NCBI RefSeq assembly: GCF_015704895.1
Contig: NZ_JADQWB010000020.1
Span: forward strand, 1-64,000
From: Agrobacterium leguminum
GTDB lineage: Bacteria > Pseudomonadota > Alphaproteobacteria > Rhizobiales > Rhizobiaceae
DNA length: 64,000 bases
Direction of reading: 5' to 3'
Every line of letters begins with the position of its first letter. The first letter of the stretch is position 1. The position numbers and the translations under genes are program-made. Positions 27,363-36,826 of this stretch are shown piece after piece. The notes under the pieces were generated by a model, which searched no databases, was not told the origin of the DNA, and saw only the letters and a list, made by a program, of their open reading frames with translations.

Positions 27363-28892
27363 ATGGATATGTCCACCGCCCCCGTGGCGCCGCTTGTGTC
27401 GGATCATCGGCGCAGGCTCATCGTCTTTCTGTTCCTGATGCTGGCCATGTTCATGGCGACCCTCGATAACCAGATCGTATCGACAGCGTTGCCAACCATC
27501 GTCGGCGAATTCGGCGCGCTGGAACGTTTCGGCTGGATCGGCTCGGCCTATCTTCTGGCGACCAGCGCGGTCATGCCGGTTTATGGCAAGCTCGGCGATC
27601 TGTTCGGCCGCAAATATGTGATGATCGCGGCGGTCGTCATCTTCACGCTCGGCTCGCTCGCCTGCGGGCTGGCATGGTCGATGGATTCGCTGATTGCCGC
27701 CCGCGTTCTGCAGGGGCTTGGTGGCGGCGGCATCATGGTGTCGATCTTCTCCGTCAATGCGGATCTGTTCGAACCGCGCGAGCGCGCCCGCTACCAGAGC
27801 TATTCCAGCCTCACCATCATGGCATCCGGCAGCGTCGGCCCGATCCTCGGCGGCACGATGAGCGACCTGTTCGGCTGGCGGTCGATCTTCCTCATCAACC
27901 TGCCGCTTGGCATTATCGTCATTGCAGGGCTGGCGCTGATGCTGCCCTACCGTCGTCCGGCCCGCCAGCCGAAGATCGATTATCTCGGCGCGGTCCTCTT
28001 GGCAGCCACCATTGCCAGCGTGGTCTTCTGGGCAGACAGCAGCGAATTGTTCGGCTCGCTGATCGCAGGCCCCAGCCTCGGCATCATCGCTTTCGCCGTC
28101 ATCGCCGCTTTCCTGTGGGTGCAGGTGGAGCGCCGCGCGCCGGAACCGGTCGTGCCGCTGCGTCTCTTCAAGGACAGCACCTTTCCGCTGTTGATGATCG
28201 TCTCGCTGACCAGCGGCGGCATCGGTATCGGCATGGTCAATTATTATGCCCTGTTTCTGCAGACCACGACCGGGCTTTCGCCCTCCCATGCCGGCCTGTT
28301 CTTCATCGCCGTCACCAGCGGCATCGTTATGGGCTCGCTTTCGGCGGGACGGCTGATTTCGATCACCGGCGTCTACAAGCCCTTCTCGGTGGCGGGCCTT
28401 TCCATCAACCTCGTCGCCATGTTGCTCTTCACGCAGATGCATGCCGGAACGCCGCTTTGGGTGATTGCGGTCCTCATGTTGGCACAAGGCTTTGCTGTCG
28501 GCCTCGGCCAGCAGGCACCGATCATCGGCGTGCAGAATTCCGCGCCCAAGGCGGATATCGGTGCAGCGAGCGGCGCGGTAACGCTGACCCGCATGGGTGG
28601 TGCAGCCATTGCCATTTCGGTCTATGGCGCCATCGTCTCATCGAGCCTCAAGGGCGTGGCGGTCGATATTCCCGGTGTCGGCAAGATCGAGGAACTGACG
28701 CCGAAAATGCTCTCCGAACTCCCGGCCGCCTCGCAAGCCGCCGTCGCCTCGCTCTATTCGGATGCGTTTACGCCGCTCTTCTTCGCCGCAGCCGCAACCG
28801 CCGCCATCGGCCTTGCGGCGGCGCTGATGCTGAAACCAGTGCGGCTGCCGGCGGCGGTGCAGGCAAAGCCGGCCGAAGGGGCGGGGGAGTAG
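27363..28892 (+). CDS. MFS drug:H+ antiporter, DHA2 (EmrB/QacA) family
   Basis: 509-residue inner-membrane transporter with 14 predicted helices. Motif A GKLGDLFGRKYV follows helix 2, and the ALPTIVGEFG and GGGGIMVSIFSVNADLF blocks are typical of DHA2 exporters. It probably extrudes toxic lipophilic compounds using the proton gradient. No EmrA-like adaptor gene is adjacent, so it may act alone across the inner membrane. It is controlled in all likelihood by the divergent MarR protein. Confidence 0.9.
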   Translation: MDMSTAPVAPLVSDHRRRLIVFLFLMLAMFMATLDNQIVSTALPTIVGEFGALERFGWIGSAYLLATSAVMPVYGKLGDLFGRKYVMIAAVVIFTLGSLACGLAWSMDSLIAARVLQGLGGGGIMVSIFSVNADLFEPRERARYQSYSSLTIMASGSVGPILGGTMSDLFGWRSIFLINLPLGIIVIAGLALMLPYRRPARQPKIDYLGAVLLAATIASVVFWADSSELFGSLIAGPSLGIIAFAVIAAFLWVQVERRAPEPVVPLRLFKDSTFPLLMIVSLTSGGIGIGMVNYYALFLQTTTGLSPSHAGLFFIAVTSGIVMGSLSAGRLISITGVYKPFSVAGLSINLVAMLLFTQMHAGTPLWVIAVLMLAQGFAVGLGQQAPIIGVQNSAPKADIGAASGAVTLTRMGGAAIAISVYGAIVSSSLKGVAVDIPGVGKIEELTPKMLSELPAASQAAVASLYSDAFTPLFFAAAATAAIGLAAALMLKPVRLPAAVQAKPAEGAGE

Positions 28893-28938
28893 GCAGGTAG
28901 GCAGTTGTGAACGCTGGTTTTGTGCTGAAACCTCTCCT

Positions 28939-29053
28939 CCGTCATACCGGCCTTGTGCCGGTATCCAGTCAGCCCAAGTCCTTGGGCTGAGAGAGCTCGT
29001 CCCGCCGCGCAGACGCGCGGCTGCTAGATTCCGGCTCAAGGCCGGAATGACGG
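28939..29053 (+). repeat. ~115-bp multi-hairpin intergenic repeat
   Basis: Terminal arms TCATACCGGCC/GGCCGGAATGA pair. The central CAGCCCAAGTCCTTGGGCTG palindrome and the CGCGCAGACGCGCG hairpin are conserved. The arm sequence differs from the 25811 copy but pairing is kept. It lies after the MFS exporter gene. Confidence 0.88.
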
Positions 29054-29151
29054 GAGATGCTTACAAAACAAAAGCACCCCCACTGGAAATTTAACGCCCG
29101 TTCCGCGTTATGCTCGCAGCACTTTACATTCACGCGGGCGGCCCTATCTCA

Positions 29152-30168
29152 ATGAATATGAAGCCGGAACAGCTCCTGAATTCCACGCCCAAGGGTCTCT
29201 ATTGTCCGGCGGGCGATTTTTATATCGATCCCGTGTGCCCGGTGGCGCGGGCGCTCATCACCCATGGCCATTCCGATCACGCCCGCGCGGGCCATGGCGC
29301 GGTGCTGGCCACACGCCAGACGCTGGATATCATGCGTATCCGTTACGGTGAGGATTTCTGCGGCAGCGAGCAGGCGGTCGCATTCGGCGAGAGGGTGGAG
29401 GTGAATGGCGTCACCGTCGGTTTCCATCCCGCCGGCCATGTGCTGGGTTCGGCGCAAATCTCGGTGGAAATGAACGGCCTGCGCATCGTCGCGTCTGGCG
29501 ATTACAAGCGCGGCGTCGACCCCACCTGCGCGCCCTTCGAGACCGTTCCCTGCGATGTCTTCATCACCGAGGCCACCTTCGGCCTACCGGTGTTTCACCA
29601 TCCGCTGCCGCGCGTGGAAATCGGCAAGCTGCTCACCTCCATCAAACAGTTTCCCGAACGGACCCATCTTGTCGGGGCCTATTCGCTCGGCAAGGCGCAG
29701 CGCGTCATCCGCTTGCTCCGCGACAACGGTTATTCCGACCCCATCTATATTCACGGCGCGCTGGCGCGGCTTTGCGATTATTACGTCTCGCAGGGCATCG
29801 ATCTCGGCAATCTGCGCCCGGCAACGCTCGAAAAAAGCGATCCTTCCGCCTTCAAGGGCGCGATTGTCGTCGGTCCGCCCTCGGCTTTTCAGGAACGCTG
29901 GGCGCGGCGCTTCAACGAACCGCTCATCGCTTTTGCTTCCGGCTGGATGATGGTGCGGCAACGCGCCAAACAGGGCGGCGTGGAGCTGCCGCTGGTCATA
30001 TCAGATCATTGCGACTGGCCGGAACTTCTGGAGACGATCAGGGAAATTTCCCCGCAGGCCGTCTGGGTCACCCATGGCCGCGAGGAGGCGCTGGTGCGCT
30101 GGTGCGAATTGCAGGGCATTGCCGCCAAGCCGCTGCATCTTGTCGGTTACGAGGATGAGGGGGATTGA
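29152..30168 (+). CDS. ligase-associated DNA exonuclease (metallo-beta-lactamase/CPSF-like)
   Basis: 338-residue nuclease of the metallo-beta-lactamase fold. The metal site HGHSDH is at residues 38-43, followed by HPAGHVLGSAQI and SGDYKRG, matching the bacterial manganese-dependent exonuclease encoded beside ATP-dependent ligases. One base separates its stop from the ligase ATG, so the two proteins should be co-translated and work together in DNA end processing and sealing. The published cluster also includes an Lhr-type helicase and a phosphoesterase; neither is adjacent here. The start at 29152 is a best guess, as no strong Shine-Dalgarno is visible. Confidence 0.88.
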   Translation: MNMKPEQLLNSTPKGLYCPAGDFYIDPVCPVARALITHGHSDHARAGHGAVLATRQTLDIMRIRYGEDFCGSEQAVAFGERVEVNGVTVGFHPAGHVLGSAQISVEMNGLRIVASGDYKRGVDPTCAPFETVPCDVFITEATFGLPVFHHPLPRVEIGKLLTSIKQFPERTHLVGAYSLGKAQRVIRLLRDNGYSDPIYIHGALARLCDYYVSQGIDLGNLRPATLEKSDPSAFKGAIVVGPPSAFQERWARRFNEPLIAFASGWMMVRQRAKQGGVELPLVISDHCDWPELLETIREISPQAVWVTHGREEALVRWCELQGIAAKPLHLVGYEDEGD

Positions 30169-30169
30169 A

Positions 30170-31795
30170 ATGAAAGCCTTCGCCACGCTGCTCGACCGTC
30201 TCGTTCTCACCCCCTCGCGCAACGGCAAGCTGAAGCTGCTGACCGATTATTTCCGCGATACGCCCGATCCCGACCGGGGTTACGGGCTTGCGGCGATCGC
30301 CGGCACGCTGGACTTGAAAAGCGTCAAACCCGCCCTGCTGCGCGAACTCGTGCTGGAGCGGATGGACGAGGTGCTGTTTCGCTATTCCTATGATTATGTC
30401 GGCGATCTGGCCGAGACCATATCGCTGGTCTGGGGCAATATCGGCGGCGCGGATGACGCCGAGGCACAGGACCCGCGCCTCGGCGACGTCGTCACATTGA
30501 TGAACTCGCTCGGCCGCACGGAGGTGCGTGGCGCGGTGCGCGATCTTCTCGACCGGCTCGATACATCCTCGCGTTTCGCTTTCCTCAAACTCGCCACCGG
30601 CAGCCTGCGAATCGGCGTTTCGGCGCGGCTGGCCCGGCAGGCGCTGGCGGATTTCGCCGGGAAAGACATCACCGAAATCGAGACTCTCTGGCACGGGCTG
30701 ACGCCGCCCTATACGCCGCTTTTCGCCTGGCTGGAGGGCAAGTCCGATCGTCCGGTACTGGCGACGCCCGCCATCTTCCATTCGGTCATGCTGGCGACAC
30801 CGGTTTCCGATGGCGACCTCGATGCGCTGGACCCGGCCGACTACGCCGCCGAATGGAAATGGGACGGCATTCGCGTACAATTGTCCCGCGCCGGGAGCAC
30901 GCGAAAACTCTATTCCCGCTCGGGCGACGATATTTCCGGCGCCTTTCCCGATGTTCTTGACGCGATTGACTTCGAAGGCGTGATGGATGGCGAGTTGCTG
31001 ATTGGTGGCACAGCGCGCTCCAACAATCTCACCCGCACCTTCTCCGACCTGCAGCAGCGGCTGAACCGCAAGACGGTGACAGCGAAGATGCAGGATGATT
31101 ATCCCGCTTTCATCCGCGCCTATGACCTGCTGTTTGATGGCGAGAGCGACATTCGCGCGCAGACCTATCTGCAACGCCGTGACCGCCTGTCGGATATCAT
31201 CGAGTACGCACCGCATGACCGTTTCGACCTCTCGCCGCTGATCGGCTTTTCCAGCTGGCAGGAACTCGACACGCTGCGCGCCGCCCCGCCCGATCCGGTG
31301 ATTGAGGGCGTGATGATCAAGCGCCGCGACAGCGCCTATCAGGCCGGCCGCGCCAAGGGGCCGTGGTTCAAGTGGAAACGCGATCCCTATAATATCGACG
31401 CCGTGATGATGTATGCGCAGCGCGGCCACGGCAAAAGGTCGAGCTATTATTCCGATTTCACCTTCGGTGTCTGGGCGGAAGGCGAGGATGGCGAACAGCT
31501 GGTGCCTGTCGGAAAGGCCTATTTCGGCTTCACCGATGCGGAGCTGGAGGTGCTGGACAAGTTCGTGCGTGACAATACGGTCGAGCGTTTCGGCCCGGTG
31601 CGGGCGGTGCGCGCCACGCCGGATTTCGGTTTCGTGCTGGAGGTGGCCTTCGAGGGCATCAACCGTTCCACCCGCCACAAATCCGGCGTCGCCATGCGCT
31701 TCCCGCGCATTGCGCGGCTGCGCGCCGACAAGCTGCCGGCGGAGGCGGACAGGCTCTCGACACTGGTGGCGATGATCGATGGCGTCGAGGGGTAG
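30170..31795 (+). CDS. ATP-dependent DNA ligase
   Basis: 541-residue ligase that seals nicks using ATP, distinct from the housekeeping NAD-dependent LigA. The nucleotidyl-accepting Lys230 sits in EWKWDGIRVQ. MDGELLIGG (motif III), IEGVMIKRRD (motif IV) and WFKWKRDP (motif V) follow, then an OB-fold to the end. An N-terminal helical domain of about 200 residues matches the bacterial LigB-type in exonuclease-ligase clusters. GAGGGGG precedes the ATG at 30170. Confidence 0.93.
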   Translation: MKAFATLLDRLVLTPSRNGKLKLLTDYFRDTPDPDRGYGLAAIAGTLDLKSVKPALLRELVLERMDEVLFRYSYDYVGDLAETISLVWGNIGGADDAEAQDPRLGDVVTLMNSLGRTEVRGAVRDLLDRLDTSSRFAFLKLATGSLRIGVSARLARQALADFAGKDITEIETLWHGLTPPYTPLFAWLEGKSDRPVLATPAIFHSVMLATPVSDGDLDALDPADYAAEWKWDGIRVQLSRAGSTRKLYSRSGDDISGAFPDVLDAIDFEGVMDGELLIGGTARSNNLTRTFSDLQQRLNRKTVTAKMQDDYPAFIRAYDLLFDGESDIRAQTYLQRRDRLSDIIEYAPHDRFDLSPLIGFSSWQELDTLRAAPPDPVIEGVMIKRRDSAYQAGRAKGPWFKWKRDPYNIDAVMMYAQRGHGKRSSYYSDFTFGVWAEGEDGEQLVPVGKAYFGFTDAELEVLDKFVRDNTVERFGPVRAVRATPDFGFVLEVAFEGINRSTRHKSGVAMRFPRIARLRADKLPAEADRLSTLVAMIDGVEG

Positions 31796-31966
31796 GTGCC
31801 TTGGCCGCCCCCTCATCCTCCGTGGCAGGCACGGGAACGGGGAAGACGCTGTCCAGAAATTGCCATGATGGCTGCGAATACATTGTTGTCATTCGCGAAT
31901 CCGTGATTGGACAGCCTCCCGCCGCAGTGTTGAACTGCTGTTACAACCATCCCTTCAGGTGACCAT

Positions 31967-32932
31967 ATGGCAGACAAACGCTTTCTTTCCTCAGCCTTCG
32001 GACAGGAAGAGAGCGGCACCATCTTGCCGAGCCTGACGCGGCGAAGCCTGCTGGCCGGCGCCATGGGGCTGTCAGCGGCCGCATTTTTACCGCTGCGTGC
32101 GAAAGCGGGCGTTGCCGCGCCCGAGGTGTTGCCGCTGGAGCGGCAGGATTATGCGGAGGCGCGCAAACGGTTCCATACCCATCTCTTGCGAAAAATGGCT
32201 GCGCCGGAAAAATCCTCGGCGCTCGGCACGCCGCCCGGGGCGGAACGTGTCACCTATCCCGGCGGGCCGGATGGCTCCATCGAACTTGTCGCCTGGCTCT
32301 CCCACTACCAGCCGTCAAAAACGTTGAAACCCGCCGTACTTTTCCTCCACGGCGGCAACGCCACCGGAGACGGCCATTGGGCGCTGATGAAGCCCTATTG
32401 GGAAGCGGGCTATGTCGTGCTTCTGCCGTCCTTCCGTGGTGAAAACGGCCAAAGCGGCAATTATTCCGGTTTCTACGACGAAACGGCGGATGCGCTGGCG
32501 GCGGCCACTTATCTGGAAAACCTTCCCGGCATCGACAGAAACCGCTTCTTCATCGCCGGCCATTCCAATGGCGGCACGCTGACGCTTCTGGCCGCCATGA
32601 GCCGCAGGTTCCGCGCCGCAGCCCCCATCTCCGCCGGCGTCAATTCCTGGCGTTATTTCAACCGCTATAGCGACGAGATATGCTTCGACGAGACCGACGA
32701 GCGCGAATTCATCATGCGTTCCTCCGTCTGCTTCGGACCCAGCCTCAAATGTCCAGCGCTGCTTCTGCGCGGCACGGAGGAGCGGCCTTTCGATGCCGAT
32801 CACCAGCTTTTCGTGGATCGCGCCCTGACATCCGGCTTCAAGGTCGACAAGAAGCTGTTGCCCGGCACCCATATTGGCGTGGTGCCGCATGCGGTCGAGG
32901 AAAGCATCCGCCTTTTCAACGCCTTCGTCTGA
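31967..32932 (+). CDS. Tat-exported alpha/beta hydrolase
   Basis: 321 residues with a twin-arginine signal (TRRSLLAGAMGLSAAAFLP, about 24-42) and AKA cleavage site, then an alpha/beta-hydrolase domain. The nucleophile elbow GHSNGG places the catalytic Ser at 200. LFLHGGNATGDG forms the oxyanion loop and a C-terminal His lies in PGTHIGVVPHAV. It resembles prolyl oligopeptidase-like or dienelactone hydrolase-like enzymes; substrate unknown. It is a single gene with about 170 bases of 5' leader. Confidence 0.82.
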   Translation: MADKRFLSSAFGQEESGTILPSLTRRSLLAGAMGLSAAAFLPLRAKAGVAAPEVLPLERQDYAEARKRFHTHLLRKMAAPEKSSALGTPPGAERVTYPGGPDGSIELVAWLSHYQPSKTLKPAVLFLHGGNATGDGHWALMKPYWEAGYVVLLPSFRGENGQSGNYSGFYDETADALAAATYLENLPGIDRNRFFIAGHSNGGTLTLLAAMSRRFRAAAPISAGVNSWRYFNRYSDEICFDETDEREFIMRSSVCFGPSLKCPALLLRGTEERPFDADHQLFVDRALTSGFKVDKKLLPGTHIGVVPHAVEESIRLFNAFV

Positions 32933-33017
32933 AATGCAAACTGTGCCGCTGTTTAGGAACGTCTGAGGTTCAGGAGCAGGTCCGGCCAAACCGCTTCGCA
33001 CGTTTACCGGAGATGCC

Positions 33018-33800
33018 CTAGTTCTTGACGATGGACGTCTTGGCCTGCTCCGCCCACCATGCGCCGTCTTTTTTGTCGGCATATTGGGCGCGCTTGTTGG
33101 TGAACTGCCCCTGGGTGCACATCTCGCGGTAATTGCGGACCGGAAGCCCCAGTTCCTTGACGACGGCATGCACCACCGTCGGGCCGGTCATGTCGTAGAC
33201 GCTGGCGAGCGTTCCGTCTTCGATATTCTGGGAAATACGGTCGGCCATCAGCCTGAGCGCCGGGTGGCCGGGCCTGGAGGCCATGAAGTAGTTCGTGATC
33301 TCGCCGCTTTTCATGGCGATGAAAACGGCCTCTTCCTGCGGGCCGATCACATCCTCGGGGCGGGCCGCAAAATTGGAATCGATATCGAGATAAATGCCGC
33401 CTTCCTGCAGCAGCACCAGAATACGCCAGAAATCCGCCTTGGCGGCGCCCACCTGCAGGCGACGGAAGGCGTCGGCGTAACGTCCGGGAAAATGCCGGTC
33501 GATATAGGTCTGGCACGCCTCGTCATCATGGTAACGATATTCGAATTCCGGCGTCAGCCAACGGTTGAACAGGAAATTCGCATAGATCGGCGTCGTTACC
33601 CGGTTGGAGTAATTCGTCTGCCAGATGATGCGGGGAATGGCCTTTTCCGATTTCGGGCTGCGTCTGGCAGGCTGAAACTGCGGAAGCGTCTTTCTTCTGC
33701 CGGGCCGGATGAACAAATCGATGGAAAAGATGACCTTGGCGATGTTTCCACCGATCTTGATCGCGCGGTACGCGATGCGGTTATAGCCATGCTTTGCCAA
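33018..33800 (-). CDS. glycosyltransferase, Gly_transf_sug (OCH1-like) family
   Basis: 260-residue sugar transferase. PRIIWQTNY near residues 56-64 and the metal-binding YLDID (137-141) after GAAKADFWRILVLLQEGGIY are the family signature of DxD-containing capsular or lipopolysaccharide sugar transferases. An N-terminal short hydrophobic/basic segment suggests membrane association. No other polysaccharide gene is adjacent, so donor and acceptor are unknown. Shine-Dalgarno not obvious. Confidence 0.82.
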   Translation of the reverse strand: MAKHGYNRIAYRAIKIGGNIAKVIFSIDLFIRPGRRKTLPQFQPARRSPKSEKAIPRIIWQTNYSNRVTTPIYANFLFNRWLTPEFEYRYHDDEACQTYIDRHFPGRYADAFRRLQVGAAKADFWRILVLLQEGGIYLDIDSNFAARPEDVIGPQEEAVFIAMKSGEITNYFMASRPGHPALRLMADRISQNIEDGTLASVYDMTGPTVVHAVVKELGLPVRNYREMCTQGQFTNKRAQYADKKDGAWWAEQAKTSIVKN

Positions 33801-33900
33801 GTTCAGCGCTCCTGCGCGTGGAATCGATTGTCACGCGCGTGGAAACGGCGGTACGCGGTATTTATTGGACGCAATTAGTTTGTCAATATGCCGTAAATGA

Positions 33901-33935
33901 GACGGCCGGGCCTCGATTGACGAGACCCGGCCGTC
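33901..33935. terminator. strong stem-loop downstream of the metal ATPase
   Basis: GACGGCCGGG (33901-33910) pairs with CCCGGCCGTC (33926-33935), extended by inner CTCG/CGAG. It lies 19 bases past the ATPase stop. There is no good T-run, so it may stabilise mRNA rather than terminate. Confidence 0.6.
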
Positions 33936-33953
33936 TTGCACGCAAATGGAATG

Positions 33954-36659
33954 TCAGCCCTTGTTGCGGTTGAAATAGCCTAGCAGCCGCATGGCATTGG
34001 CGGTGACCAGAACCGTCGCACCGGTATCGGCGAAAACGGCGAGCCACAGGCCCGAAACGCCGGTTACAGTGGTGACAAGGAAGACCGCCTTCAGGCCGAG
34101 CGCGATGGTCACGTTCTGGCGGATATTCAGCATGGTGGCGCGCGACAGGCCGATCAAGCGGGCGGCGTCGCCGACATTGTTGCGCATCAGCGCCGCATCC
34201 GCCGCTTCCATCGCCACGTCTGTTCCGGAACCGATGGCGACGCCGACGCTGGCCGCTGCAAGGGCCGGCGCATCGTTGATGCCGTCGCCCACCATCACCA
34301 CGGTCTTCTTTTCGGCAAGCTTGCGGATTTCCTCGACCTTGTTCTGCGGCAGCAATTCGCCGCGCGCCTCAAGGCCCAGCTTGTTGCCGATGGCACGCGC
34401 CGTGCGGGCATTGTCACCCGACAGCATCAGCGAGGAAATGCCCATCTCCTTCAGCGCTTTCACGCCTTCCGCCGCATCCTTGCGCGGCTCATCGCGCATG
34501 GCGAAAAGGCCGCTTGCCGCCCCGCCGACTATCACGACAGCCACCGTCTTGCCTTCGCTTTCCAGTGCGGAAATGCGATCGGCCAGTTCCTTCGAGAGGG
34601 TGCCGACTTCCGTTGCAAAGCGCGGTGCGCCGATGAACAGGTCTTTCCCACCGACATTGCCCTGCATGCCGCGACCGGAAATCGCCTTGATGTTGGAGCC
34701 GGGCAGGGGCTTCACGCCCAGCTTTTCGGCATGATTGACGATGGCGCGGGCGAGCGGATGGCTCGATTCGTGCTCGATGGTTGCGGCTTGCGCAATCAGC
34801 TCGGCCTCGTTGCCGTCCAGCGCCACCACATCGGTCACGACAGGTTCGCCGAGCGTCAGCGTGCCGGTCTTGTCGAAAGCGACGGTTTCGGTGCGCGCCA
34901 GCATTTCGATGACCGCGCCGCCCTTCACCAGCATGCCGTGGCGTGCCGCTGCCGAAAGGCTGGAGGCGATGGCCGCGGGAACCGAGATGACCAGTGCGCA
35001 GGGGCAACCGATCAGCAGCAGGGCGAGACCGCGATAAATCCAGGTATCCCAGTCGCCGAGGCCGACAAGCGGCGGCACGATGATGGTCAGCACCGAGATC
35101 GCCACGATCAGCGGCATGTAATAACGCGAGAAGCTCTGGATGAAGCGCTCGGTCGGCGCACGCGCATCCTGCGCTTCCTCGACAAGCGTGATGATGCGGG
35201 CAATGGTGTTGTCTTCCGGTGCGCGGTCGACGCGGATGCGCAGCGAGCCGTCATGGTTGATCGAGCCGGCAAAGACGCGTGCGCCCTTTTCCTTGGCGAC
35301 GGGAATGCTCTCGCCGGTCATCGGCGATTCGTCGACGCTCGACTGGCCTTCCATGACAACGCCATCGGCGGCGATGCGGTCGCCGGGACGCGCCACGACC
35401 ACCTGGCCGATGCGCACCTGATCGGCCGCGACCTGTCGCAGCGCGCCGTTTTCCTCCACCAGAGCCGTTTTCGGCAGCAGCGAACCGAGCGCCTTGATGC
35501 CCGAGCGGGCGCGGGCAGCCGCGAAACCTTCCAGCAATTCGCCGACGGAGAAGAGCAACACGACGATGGCCGCCTCTTCCGCCTCGCCGATGATGATCGC
35601 GCCGATGGCGGCAATCGTCATCAGCATTTCGATGGTGAAGATCGCGCCGAAACGGGCGGCGTTGAAGGCGTTCTTCGCGATGGGGAAGAGCGTGACCAGC
35701 GTGGCGATGATGAAGGCGTAACCGCCCCATGCCGGGAAGCTCAGTTCCGCCGCATAGGCGATGGCGACGAGAACGGTGCCGGTGAAGGTGTTGCGCGCCT
35801 TTGCGGTGCGCCACCACGCGCCTTTTTCATCCGCACCATGGGCATGTCCTACTTCCCCGCTCTGCACTGCAGCCGCCGGAGCGGAACCATGCGAATGGCC
35901 CGCATGGTCGTGGCCGGAATGATCATGACCAGAATGGTCATGCCCACCGCAGGACGCGTGATCGTGCGCGGAATGGTCATGCCCCGAATGGTCATGATCT
36001 GAATGATCGTGATCGTGGTGATGGCCGCCGCATGATCCGTGGTCATGATCGTGATTGTGATCTGCGGTCTTTTCCTGCGGCAGCAGGGCCGGTTTGAATC
36101 CGAGCTTACGCAGCGTGTCCTCGATTTTTTCGACCGGGGTTTTGCTCTCGGCCAGCGAAAGGTTCAGCCTTTCGCGCGCAACCGAAACCTTGACGTCGGC
36201 AACGCCCGGCAGGCGGGAGAGCGCGGTCTCGATCTTGGCCGCGCAACTACCGCAATCCATGCCGCCGACCGAAAAGGTCAGCGCATTGCTGTTGTCGGCG
36301 CTCGCTCCGGTATCGGCATGGTGGCCGCCGCAGGACGAGTGATCGTGGTCATCATGGTCGTGGCCGTGATGATCCGCCTCGACTTTTGCGCGGGAGACTT
36401 TTTCCTGCGGCAGCAAAGCGGGTTTGAAACCGAGCTTGCGCAGCGTGTCTTCGATTTTTTCGACCGAGGTTTTGCTTTCGGCCAGCGAAAGGTTCAGCCT
36501 TTCGCGCGCAACGGAAACCTTGACGTCGGCAACGCCCGGCAGGCGGGAAAGCGTGGTTTCGATTTTCGCCGCGCAGCTGCCGCAATCCATGCCGCCAACG
36601 GAGAAGGTCAGTTGCTCGCCGTCTTTGCCCTTGATGTTTATGCCTGTCGAAATATTCAT
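33954..36659 (-). CDS. zntA: heavy-metal exporting P1B-type ATPase (Zn/Cd/Pb), duplicated metal-binding domains
   Basis: 901-residue pump exporting Zn2+, Cd2+ or Pb2+. Two nearly identical N-terminal HMA domains carry GMDCGSC (Cys26/29 and Cys136/139), separated by His/Asp-rich linkers; the second linker repeats DHSGHDH-type units. The membrane CPC is at 552-554, the phosphorylation motif DKTGTLT starts at Asp596, and GDGINDAPAL is present. The CPC motif with His-rich loops fits the Zn/Cd/Pb subgroup; the gene symbol is assigned by this similarity. AGGAG lies 7 bases before the ATG at 36659. A MerR-type promoter lies directly upstream, but no merR-like gene is adjacent. Confidence 0.92.
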   Translation of the reverse strand: MNISTGINIKGKDGEQLTFSVGGMDCGSCAAKIETTLSRLPGVADVKVSVARERLNLSLAESKTSVEKIEDTLRKLGFKPALLPQEKVSRAKVEADHHGHDHDDHDHSSCGGHHADTGASADNSNALTFSVGGMDCGSCAAKIETALSRLPGVADVKVSVARERLNLSLAESKTPVEKIEDTLRKLGFKPALLPQEKTADHNHDHDHGSCGGHHHDHDHSDHDHSGHDHSAHDHASCGGHDHSGHDHSGHDHAGHSHGSAPAAAVQSGEVGHAHGADEKGAWWRTAKARNTFTGTVLVAIAYAAELSFPAWGGYAFIIATLVTLFPIAKNAFNAARFGAIFTIEMLMTIAAIGAIIIGEAEEAAIVVLLFSVGELLEGFAAARARSGIKALGSLLPKTALVEENGALRQVAADQVRIGQVVVARPGDRIAADGVVMEGQSSVDESPMTGESIPVAKEKGARVFAGSINHDGSLRIRVDRAPEDNTIARIITLVEEAQDARAPTERFIQSFSRYYMPLIVAISVLTIIVPPLVGLGDWDTWIYRGLALLLIGCPCALVISVPAAIASSLSAAARHGMLVKGGAVIEMLARTETVAFDKTGTLTLGEPVVTDVVALDGNEAELIAQAATIEHESSHPLARAIVNHAEKLGVKPLPGSNIKAISGRGMQGNVGGKDLFIGAPRFATEVGTLSKELADRISALESEGKTVAVVIVGGAASGLFAMRDEPRKDAAEGVKALKEMGISSLMLSGDNARTARAIGNKLGLEARGELLPQNKVEEIRKLAEKKTVVMVGDGINDAPALAAASVGVAIGSGTDVAMEAADAALMRNNVGDAARLIGLSRATMLNIRQNVTIALGLKAVFLVTTVTGVSGLWLAVFADTGATVLVTANAMRLLGYFNRNKG
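36070..36611. repeat. internal duplication of the HMA-domain coding sequence
   Basis: About 210 bases at 36070-36281 and 36398-36611 are nearly identical at DNA level (most differences synonymous or single), encoding the two HMA domains of the ATPase. The small divergence points to recent duplication or gene conversion. Confidence 0.85.
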
Positions 36660-36690
36660 GGTTTCCGCTCCTGAATTCCAGTCGACAGCC

Positions 36691-36721
36691 AATCTGGCAC
36701 CTCTAGCAACTAGAGCTTCAA
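36691..36721 (-). promoter_or_regulatory. MerR-type promoter of the metal ATPase
   Basis: Read on the minus strand: -35 TTGAAG (36721-36716), a 19-base spacer, then -10 CAGATT (36696-36691). The spacer holds the perfect dyad CTCTAG-TTG-CTAGAG. An over-long 19-base spacer with central dyad is the mark of promoters activated by MerR-family sensors such as ZntR or CueR. Confidence 0.8.
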
Positions 36722-36826
36722 GAGCAAAAATGCAGTTTTTCGATTTTTTTTGAAAAACCGACGCCAGCTTCGCGCCAGCCGCACGGTTCATCATGCCGGC
36801 AGATTGGATTCCATGAAGCGGTTCAG

